A stretch of 12,500 bases of DNA from Penaeus vannamei (taxonomy: Eukaryota; Arthropoda; Malacostraca; Decapoda; Penaeidae), in the NCBI RefSeq assembly GCF_042767895.1, contig NC_091582.1, forward strand, positions 20,048,965 to 20,061,464, read 5' to 3'. Positions 1-10,349 of the stretch are shown here, piece after piece. Under the pieces are notes generated by a model that ran no database searches, had not been told where the DNA came from, and saw only the letters and a program-made list of their open reading frames with translations. The translations under genes were made by a program, and so were the position numbers. How positions within the stretch are numbered: position 1 is the stretch's first letter; each line of letters begins with the position of its first letter.

Positions 1-100
1 TATATAAGTATACAATTTGTGTATATTCTTGAATCTCGGTGTTGCTAAAGATGACGTTCCAGTCAAATTGTACTCACTTAAAATCCTATTGCTGTTGCAG

Positions 101-195
101 AGTCTTGCAGTTTTGACAAAGATGCTTTGTCAAAAGAACAAACAAAATTTGCCCAATGCATAGAGGAAAAAGAAAAGCTACAGGAGTCAGTTGAG
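101..195 (+). CDS. CLCC1: CLCC1-like exon 1 in view: luminal N-terminal segment
   Basis: The acceptor TGCTGTTGCAG ends at 100 and the donor GAG|GTATGT follows 195. The first two bases complete a codon from an unseen upstream exon; the donor is phase 0. It encodes 31 residues beginning Ser-Cys-Ser and rich in Glu/Lys (KFAQCIEEKEKLQESVE). This resembles the region of vertebrate CLCC1 that has an Ser-Cys pair followed by a Cys-Glu-Lys-Lys charged stretch before the first membrane helix. A second AG at 109-110 could serve as an alternative acceptor but would change the incoming phase, so the upstream exon is needed to decide. Confidence 0.72.
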
Positions 196-236
196 GTATG
201 TTTTATGTATTTTTTATTTATTTATTTATTTTATTA

Positions 237-268
<32 letters not shown>

Positions 269-3200
269 TTATTATTTTATTATTTTATTATTTTATTATT
301 TTATTATTATTTTTTTTATACCTACCTACCTACCTACCTACCTACCTACCTACCTACCTACCTACCTACCTACCTACCTACCTACCTACCTACCTACCTA
401 CCTACCTACCTACCTACCTACCTACCTACCTACCTACCTACCTATACAAAGGAATTCTACCTGTAAGGTATAATTGAATAACCAGCAGTGCATTCACAAT
501 CACAATCTAATACAGGTTAATGGAAGGTATCCCACATTGTGTAGAGTCAAATCTCATGTTATGTAATGTCACTTGTGGGGCACCCAGTGATTGGTCTCAT
601 GACCTCACAGTCTACTAACTCTTATCCAATCATAGTGGTTGCTAGGAACAAGCCATCAACTATGTAACATCTGCCCTGTCTTCATTGTCACAAAAGTTGG
701 GCAGGATATTTGACCCATGGTATTTCATCATTCATCATCATTAGGGAGCAAATGCCAATGGGGGCATATAGCTGCATTCACCCTATGCTTCCATCTTCAA
801 TGGTCTCTCATGGCGAGCTGCCTGGCAGAGATTTTTACAACAGGTTTGATCTATCGGCCCAAGCCACAACTTCCTAGGTCATATCACAGGCCTCCTCCAC
901 CTGGGGTTGTCCCAGACGAGAAATCCTGGGAAAGGATCATCCTGAGGGAAATGACGTTGAACACATGAACCTGCCAACTGTATCCTATGATCCAGCAGAA
1001 GGAACTGTTACAAAAGTCACTAAGATGAGATTACAATGCACAAAAAAATATACAGGTTTGAATACCAAGGGAGTTCATGACCCCTGCTGCCGGATCAATC
1101 CACCTTGATCCCCAGTCGCTAGAGCCAAGCATCAAGCATCTCTCTTGCTTTTGGGCACTCACTAATGGACTTCTAAGCTGCATTAAGTGTAATCTCTACT
1201 ACCGAAGGTAGAATTCTGCTGGAGATGGTGACCATCGCTGTGGCCTGACCATTAATAGGTGTAGCCAGCCACCCTGGTCATGCAGCTACCTCCAAGAGAG
1301 CAGCCACCTAAACTGTTCAGGCCCTATCACACTATCACTTTTTCTGTCGATTTTTGCGTTTCCGTCTGAAATTGAGGCTTTCTGCAAGTATCGTTTACAA
1401 ATGGAACGGCTCCCAGATGAAGAGACCAATTTCCGTCTTGATCTTGTGCTATTAATAAATTAGATAGGATGAATGAATGTAAACATAAGCTGATATTTTA
1501 GAACATCGGTATATACAATATACATAATCATATTTTTTTTTTATAATGTAATATGTATGAGAATGTTCATGCGGTTTCATTTGGAAACGCAAAAAATTTA
1601 CAGAAAAAGTGATAGTGTGATATGGCCTCTAGTTGCTTCAGTTCCCTTGATAGCAGTGGCAACAAATCATTGTACCACAAAGAGCAGATGTTCCAATCCC
1701 CCACCTGTCTGAGGTTAAACCAAAGGCAGTTACTGAGGGTGGATGCCACCTCTTCTGATATTGCCAAATTTAGAGAAGGATGGCAAGCTGCAGGGTCCAC
1801 AATCTGCCTGTGGGGTTCCTGTGGGCTTTTTCCCACAAGCCTTACGCAAGGTTGGCAGCTATTAGGATGCAAAAGGTATAGGTAACCTCCCAGTCTGTAT
1901 CAAGGGTTGCCAATCCAATGAGACTAGGTGGGAGGGACATTTGCCCTTCCCACATCAACATTATCTATACAACACATTGCAAGTAAAGGGATTCCTAACA
2001 GAGTGGGATAATTCTCTGGCACCAAAATAGTATGACCAATCCCCCATATACATGACCAGACACTCAGCATGCCTATTCAGGGATCCACAGCTATACATGA
2101 CGAGTGTGACCATTATGAAGGTTCCCTGAGGGCAGCAAGCCCAGCTTCCCCAGAGCCACCCATTAACCCCAGGGGGCATGGTATTTTCTTTCATTGTTAT
2201 GCGTCATTCTTTAATGCAAGCAACTGGTGTGCATCTTACTGTGAGAATATAGTCAGTGGAGATATTTGAAGTAATATATTTTTTAAAGCAGATTTTAACA
2301 CAGTTGTCATTTTTAACTTCATGAAAATCAAATCTTTCAATAATTTAGGCAGAAATAGCCAAGAAAAGAAACCTTTATTTTTTACCATCTGTAAGCCAGA
2401 TGGAAAGATGACTTGAAACAAACTGCAATTCACCATGAACAAGTGATTCAGAAGCAATTAATTTAGAAGCATACATTGCAGTTTATGCTGTGAAAATTGC
2501 TCTCTTGTGTTATATATTTGACCTTTGGTTAAGAAACTATCAAAATTATGTAAAATAGGTTAAAAATTTAGCTATCATAGACATTCAGAGACAGGAATCC
2601 CTTTATGAAATTATTATTATATTTTTGTTGTTATTATTATTCAAAAATCATTCATTTTGGTTGATTTTGGATATCTTTCCTTACTACTGTAATAGTTGTT
2701 TTTCCATTATATTCTCATTCATGTACAGTCAAGGACAAAGTTCATGTGCTTGGAATGAAACTTTGAAATCCTCTAAGGCTAACCAACAAGAATTTTTTTA
2801 CCGTCTTGGTGGGCCATGCCAGATTTACAGTGTTGTTGGACAAACAAATATTGCTTTATAATGATTAAATGATTATGCACCTCTAATACTTCTAAAGTTT
2901 CATGAATCACTACTTTGTATACCAAGGATGTTGTTATTCTATAAAGTATGATTTAATTTCATTTTCTAGTGCACAGATCCCCTAGTATTTGTTTGGGGAT
3001 CTCTGTAGCTTTTTTTTAGCTTTTAGTTTTAAAACCTTATCATGATATCATATTTTTTTGTTTTTTAGAAATTCATTTAACTTCTACAGAAATGTTGTTA
3101 ATACTTCTTTTTGAGGATGCAAGTGAAAATGATCTGCAGATATTTGTCAATGAAAACAAATAAAACATATCTACTACCTTAGGATGATTCTTTAATTCAT

Positions 3201-6200
3201 ATAAAAAAGTTTATTTTCATTTGTATCATTCAAAGGAAAGAATTACTATAAAGAGAGACATGTAAATCCTGGAAAAGGAGTAACTGGGAGTTAATGAGAA
3301 ATATATCCCTAATAGAATTAAAAGTAATTACAAATCATATAAACAATGTAAGAATTAGTTCATTAGATTTTTATTTGTCCCAGATATCTGCTGATGAGTA
3401 CATTCTTTAACATTAAAGTTGTGTTTTTGTGAATCAGTTCATGGTTTCAGATTATCTGTAAAATCTAAGCTCTTTACTTCTCATTTTTTTATTATATGGA
3501 GAATAAAACAATTCCATATTTATTTTTCATTCTATGAATATTCTTCACAGAGAGATACTGTTTGTTTCTTAGACCAGTAATCAAATTGTTTGAGAGAACA
3601 CCCTTGCCATCTGGTCTTAGTTACATGCTTCCGCAGAAGTGTTGTACTAGCAGAGGGCAGAAAGATGATGATGTACCTTTTTAATAAACCCCATTAGATA
3701 GGAAGGGGTTGAATCTTCATTTGTATGGTATTGCAGTTATGATTGTTATTTTTACTGTAGCCATTATATATGTATTTATTTATTTATTTATTTGATTCAC
3801 CTTTGTTTGGATTTGCTGAAAGAGTATGAGATTTCAAGGATACCAGGTGACAAGTTTCTTACTGCAACATGTTTTTTGTGAAATAGAAATAGTATTTGTC
3901 AAGATCAAGATTTCATAATGTGAAAATAGGAATTCACTTTTATTTATAAGCTTCTTTCTATTTACAAACAGTTGAAACAACGCCAGTTGTCAGCTTTAGA
4001 GAAGACTGTGATGCGGGAAGGGTCTGTTGATGTTCAAGCATTCTATAAAAGAGCAGTTCAACATGTATGGACAAGTCTTCAGTTACAGGTATCTTTCTCT
4101 CCCTTTCTAGCTTCTATTATTAAGGTGTCATTTTACAAAACATTTACAGTAGTAATAGTGCTCAGATCAAGTGTTATCGTATTTAAACATTTGAAAGAGG
4201 AATTCAAAATAATCAAGTAAAAAGGGAGGGTAGTGTGTATTATGATCTCTAAAAGCAGGCCAATATTCATTCACTTGAGTCACTTGAGAGTTATTAGGTA
4301 CATCTGTTACTGTAAATAGTTAGGAATTTTTGTGCATGAGCAGTCTCCTGGACATTAAACAGAGAAAATACCTCACTCAGATCTGACCTCAGAGGGTTTT
4401 ACCATGATGCCTTGTAAAGTTTTTCCTAAAAGAAATTATGAGAAACAGAGATGATAAGTTTCAGATATGAAATTATTAGAGGAAGTGCATTAAGTATCAA
4501 TAATTCAGATAACTACAGAAGAGGGCAAAAATGTTGGGTACTTGGTATTAAAATGCTGCTGACTTTCTTTTTCTTTAGGAGGCAGAAGACATTCTGAAGG
4601 AGGGTGATTCGGCTATGGTGAGGCAGCTAGTCGCTCACATTACCAAAGATGATATCAAGATACTGAAGCAGTATCTGGAGAGTCAAAATAATATCCTTCA
4701 GGTTGGAATATAATTATCACATTATATCTTTGTTATGGATGTTGTCAGTCAATATTAGTATAGGCTAAAGAGTTAAATTATAAGAAAGATTGGATAACTA
4801 CATTTTGAGGTTCTTGAATATCAGACTTAAATTTGCTCTTCTTTATAGGTGGATGATTTCTTGGCAAATGCCTTAGTGTTAGAGAAGCAACCACTTGTGG
4901 AGCCACGTAATATTATTGCCTTCTCTCTGGAGTGGATTACCTCTGCCTTTGAAGTCGGGAAAAATGTTGAAGTAAGTTGAAGCTCTCCTAAGGTCTAGAA
5001 ACATTTTAATGTAAATGATAGTTTGTGATTATATAATGTATATATTGCATAATTATATAAATTTGTATAAAACTTTCAAGTACTGTGAAGGTACCACCAA
5101 CAAAGTATAACATAGATTTCTACATAAATAGTATCAAAGATTCATGTGCGCCCAGAAAAATAATAAATATGTCCATATTCTGCAGGTGTGGTTGTACTTT
5201 TTGTGTGCTTTATTTATTCTTCTGGCAATATGGGCTGTGTTCTTATTTATTCGAGACATCCAGCGAGAGTTACGCTGGACACGAGTGATTGGGATGATGA
5301 TTGTCATCATTTTCTTCATCTGCTGCCTATGGCACTGGCGTCACATGCACAAGGTTTGTTTATCCCTGATAGAGGCAATAATTAAAGGGTCAAAATTTTG
5401 TTTTCTTAAGCAATTGTAAACAACTATTCTCACCAGAGGTCTTATGATTTAGAACAATTTTTTTTATTAAGCTTTGAAGTGATGAAGCTTCTTATAAGAT
5501 TCGGGAATGTGTTACATATGTGTCTCATTATCATATTATGTATACATGTTTTATGGTTACAAAACTTTTTGTGTAAGATTTTAAGTTTTGCATCAAAATT
5601 CGCCTTTTAAACATCATCTTTTTTTCTAGGTAGCTGAGTCACGTCGCCATGCACAGATGGCTAAGAGAGGTTTTACAAATATCCCAGAGGAATGCAAACC
5701 AGGGGCGAAAAGCACAACAGGCAGTGTTTGGAGTTGGGTGAAAGTATCAGTGTTTGGGGCTCCAGATGTGTGTGAACAGTAAGTACAAATATGTGATTGA
5801 TTTCAATATCTTTTTCAATACAGCATCAAACACTGTAAGATGTTGGGGCAATTCTGTGATAGAATCTTTATATAGATAGTAGTGCTGTAGATCAAACAAA
5901 AAAATTGCATATTGCAAATGTATAAAATAAGACTGATTGTTATACTTTTGGTACCATATCAGATAATGATATAATATTTGCATAGTATTTTTAGAATAAC
6001 ATTATTTAGCTAATTCCTTACTCGTAGGAGATGACTTTCAGTAGCAATTGATGATATTCATGTACTGACTAAGAATATTTTTCATCGCGAAGACTGATAT
6101 GCCAAAATATCCTTTCAGATATTTTGAAGACTTGATGGTAGACCCCACACAGGAAATCACTCCAGGAATGGTGATTGCAGAAACTTTAAGCAAGTTCTGC

Positions 6201-9200
6201 TTTCAACCACTCCAGCACCTTGGCTCAGAGAGTGCTAAGTTTATCAATAACTTTTATAGTAAGGGATTTTTTTGTGTCTTGAAAGTCACATTAATCATAT
6301 TGCTTTCTTTAAAGCTGTTTTTTATTTTATATGAATCATGGTCTCCTTTTTGTTGCCGTTGTTGATGTCAGTTTTCAGGTTTTCTCTTCAATTTTCTACA
6401 ATTTTCAGGTAACATCCCTGTCGTATATCACATCCCAGCCACCGCATTCTTTTTGTTACTGTTGGTCATCATCCTTTTTGCTATGTGTGGGTATGGCATT
6501 GACTTTCCCCTGTGGATGGGAGGAATCCGTCCAATCTACAGAACAGAGACAGTGGATACTTCAGAACTTGATAAAATAAGGAAAGAGGTAGGTGTTCCCT
6601 TTATCCTGTTTCCTTTTTATTTCCCAGCTATATCCAATAGGTTTTTGTGCATATCAAGTGATTTTTGGAATTGTTTTTACTGCATTAATTTGTTTGCTGT
6701 GTTACCCCTTAAGGGATGGTTATTCTACATCTTTTTCAACTTTCCTTGTTTTTCAAGTATATGATTTTACCTCATTAAAAATATTCTTTTAGCACTTATG
6801 TAAAAAAAAATTCATATTGCTAGAGCTGCCACAGAAGTTTGTGAGATAGAAAAAATAAAACCAGGAAATATATATCCTCTAGTGAAGCTATTGCCAAAAA
6901 TTTCTTCCAGAAATTGGCCATTTATTATTTTACTATATCTCCTTATGATACATGAATTATTGATTAAGATGTCCAGGTTTAGAGGTCTTCCTGATGAGAA
7001 TACAAAGATTTTAGTTGAATGGGCTAGTTTTTGCTCTTTTTTTTTTCTTCTTTCTTTTTTCTTTTTTCTTTTTCTTTATTTTTCTTTTTTTGTGTGAATG
7101 TTTTGTTTTGCAAGGAAAATGCTTTTTTCTCTGTTTATTTTATTTTTGTAAGAATACTAACTCTCTTACAATCAGTTGCATTTGGCAAATGGAAATGTCA
7201 AGGAGGTAAGTATAACGTATCAAAAGAGCGGTAGAGCATAGACAACTAGGAAAGACTTCAAAAGTTTTTGAACTTAGCAAAGTAGCTACTTGTATATGAT
7301 ATTGGTTTATTGGTCCAGTGAGTTTCACATTCTAGCTAAAGTATTAGAAGTTCAAAAATAACCATTACAAAAACATGTACCTCGTTGTTTTGAGATGATT
7401 GGACAATGAATAGGAATGGTATTACAATCTAATACAGTATAGCTGCAACATAGCATAGGAATTTCATAATTTACATGTAGAGGTAGATTATTTCAGTGTC
7501 TTTTAATTGTATTATTGGCAAGTTTTTGCTTCACAGACACTGGAAACTGATATTTCTTATTTGTACTACATGAACTTAGCTTTCTGGCATTCAATTTACA
7601 TTTTACAGGTAATTAACTTTTTGACAAATGTGAAATTGATTTGTTAAATTTGATGGTAACCTAGTTTAAATATGGAAATAGTGTTATTAGTTATGTAATG
7701 TAAATATAAAATTATTTTTAATAGAATAAACATCTGTTTGATGTATGTGATGGTCTGGATGTACATGTAAGGTGTTCACTGGAAAGATAAAAAAAGGACA
7801 TGTTCTGAATAAGACATTTCCATTCTTGTGACTTTCAAAAAGCATTAATATCATAATTTATCACAAAAAATATAAATGTATGATTCTAGAGAAAACACAT
7901 GTTGTAGGATAACTTATTACCTTTTCCTTGTTTCAATGAGTGTCTTGTATGCATGTTAGACTTCTCAAATTGATTTAACAATTACTTGATTTTTTAGAGT
8001 TTTATAGTAGCATATCTCATCAAAGATATCCCCAAAGATTAAAGCAATGGTTCACATACTTTTTCTGGTCATTACCCACTTTTCACACATTATCCTTGTC
8101 CATGGCCCACTGCCAAGCATAACCTGTGACTGCAGTGAATGCTTACAGTCCTGCACTAATTAGGTCAATATAGAAACCACTCTAGCAAATCCTGTAGTTC
8201 CATTGATTTCATTTTTTCTTTTGTGAAGTATTAATAAAGAATTTTATTGTTTGCCTTCGCTAGATTTCATGTAATTATTGAAGTGGCATTCAAGAAGTAA
8301 CTGAGAATAATTAAAAGATGACATTATTGCAAAAAGTTGTTTAAATTATAAACAAACAAAAAACAAAATAAAACATAACTTAGGAAATCTGAGAATTATG
8401 TTTAGATTAAATTATTACCCAAATATGTCTCAATCTCTTGTTTATGTCAATAACACATAATCAGGTAAAAAAAGAGAATTACACAGACAAAAAAGGGATG
8501 TATTACTCTGCCTACCCACTTAAATCCTTTGGTTTTATATATACATATCCTTAGATTATGGTCCCCTATATTCTGCTACATGGCCCTCATTCTGGGAACC
8601 ACTGGTCTAAAGGAGAAAGCATACCAGAGAAATTAATATATAAGATTAAACAAAAAGCAGCATTTATTTTCTAGTAATCAGTGCTGAATTTTAAAGGTCT
8701 TGAACCAGCTAGCTGAGAAGAAGAAGAAAGAATGTAAGATTATCTGACAGTTTTCATTTATCACAGGCACTTAAATGTGACTGTTTTAAACATTAATTTT
8801 GACTCGATTTGTTGCTTATTCAGGTTAAGGTAGTACAAGAAGGATAGATGTTATGAAAATCTTATTTTATCATTGAATAGTCAACTGAAAATAGACTGTT
8901 GGCAGGAGATTGAGGAGTAATATTTAGGTACAAAATAAGTGTATGATGGCTGAAGAAAACCTTGTGGTAAGTACACAGATAGTAAGTTTGTGAGAATGGT
9001 CAAGCTGCAAACTGGGAAAGTGAATAAGATATTTATTTTTCCTTATTAAAATGGGTGATGAGTTATTTTCTTATCTTTCACTGATCTGTCTTTTACAATA
9101 ACATAACAATGGGGAAAAGAGAAGCTGAGGTGAAGCAGAAACAGAGAGAAAGGCAGTAAGAACTGTTTGACCAGATTTTGATTGAGTTGTATTTTCAAGA

Positions 9201-9528
9201 TTTTCTAACAATTTTGTTACCATCCTTTCTGATAGGCCAGATTTACATCTCAGTACCAGTGTTTTTTGTTTTTTGTTTTTTTTTTCTGGTCTTTTTTAAC
9301 AAGGTCATATGATAACCATATTTTGTATCTTCTGTCTATATGATGTGGTTTTATGTCTTTTTCTATGAAAATGACTATGTTCTCTCTTTCATGTTTTGTT
9401 CAGATGCAGAAAGACACAGAACTATTACTGAGTGAGGCACGTTTAATGCTGACTGACATGGCAAAAGCTGCAACATCAACACAGGTAAATAATTGTATAA
9501 GATGTGAGAAAAAATGTGAAATGGCTCA

Positions 9529-9559
<31 letters not shown>

Positions 9560-10252
9560 CTTTTTTTTTTTTTTTTCTTTTTTTTTGGTTTCTTAAAAAC
9601 CATGCATGGATTTTGTATTGCCAGTATGTTTTATAAATAGTAGTTTAGCATAATATTTGTTTCTAATATTGAAGGACAGTAAGTTGGTCTCTTATGTAGA
9701 ATAGGTAGCTTAGATATTTTAATGTCTGGAATCTGCACTAGATTTTCTGGTTGGTCTGTTTTAGAATTACTTGTAGTAAACAACGTAGGAATTCTAACCA
9801 GACATGTTATCTTCATGGAATAGATCCAGTGTCTGGACCTCAGAATGGCTGAGGACGTAAGCCTTAAAAGTCTTCAGGTAATATTGATCAGTAATATCTA
9901 TTTTAACTAATGGCACACTATAAATGGGCGATGGTTTTCTTCCTGAGATCATACCATCTTGATTTACAGATAGTGTCGAATTCGATGCCTGGAAAGTGAC
10001 ATAGATATTTCCACCTTTAAACCATTCACCTCAACATTGGTAATCACTCTGTAGGTGTATTTAGGGGTAATTCTTCCTGTGAATGTTTAATCGGGGACTC
10101 ACTTTTGTAGAGCAGAAAAATGTGTTTTCTAGTGTTACTAATCCAAACTAATCCTGTCCTTTATCTCTGTTTCTCTTTTTGTCTCGTCTTTCTCTCTCTG
10201 TGTCTCTTTTTCTTTTATGTATTTCTCTGTCTGTCCCTCTCTCTCTCCCCCT

Positions 10253-10349
<97 letters not shown>

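Larger units (their letters stand above)
6588..9403 (+). other. Long intron 8 with a hAT-like element and candidate small exons
   Basis: 2.8 kb phase-0 intron. It holds a T/C-rich run (about 7034-7091), two candidate in-frame small exons (7176-7205, 7537-7608) and a degraded hAT-like element (8045-8604). The remaining segments (6588-7030, 7610-8036, 8613-9403) are AT-rich with no supported feature. Confidence 0.65.

Noticed and set aside
1..100. Promoter-like TATATAAG at the window start
   Set aside because: It lies in an intron upstream of an acceptor site; exon 1 in view enters mid-codon, so the true promoter is further upstream.
321..444. TAGG repeats on the minus strand as a possible interstitial telomere
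   Set aside because: The arthropod telomere unit is the pentamer TTAGG; this is a strict tetramer with no pentamer units.
127..477. Open frames of Tyr-Leu-Pro-Thr repeats across the CCTA array, resembling a repetitive structural protein
   Set aside because: The repeat is an uninterrupted tetranucleotide array open in all three forward frames; real coding ends at the GTATGT donor after 195.
717..968. 83-codon open frame in the GC-richer island
   Set aside because: No recognisable domain, Pro/Ser-rich composition follows the DNA composition, and it lies in the intron between in-frame exons.
1567..1885. Overlapping open frames on both strands around the right end of the inverted-repeat element
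   Set aside because: They cross the element boundary and resemble no protein; chance frames in a GC-richer segment.
7115..7147. 33-nt phase-0 open stretch between a long T-rich tract with CAAG and a GTAAGA donor
   Set aside because: The product is all low-complexity Phe/Ile/Tyr from T-rich DNA, and using both this and the 7176 candidate would leave a 28-bp intron.
8697..8733. Possible small exon VLNQLAEKKKKE before a GTAAGA donor
   Set aside because: The acceptor TTTTAAAG is poor and the exon would end in phase 1, for which no compatible downstream exon was found before exon 9 (phase 0).
8928..8966. Possible 39-nt exon VQNKCMMAEENLV before a perfect GTAAGT donor
   Set aside because: Phase 0/0 fits, but the acceptor region (GGAGTAATATTTAG) lacks a pyrimidine tract; kept only as a site to check in RNA data.
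9109..9155. Possible small exon MGKREAEVKQKQRERQ before a GTAAGA donor
   Set aside because: It would end in phase 2, and exon 9 read in that phase hits a stop within a few codons; no good acceptor precedes it.
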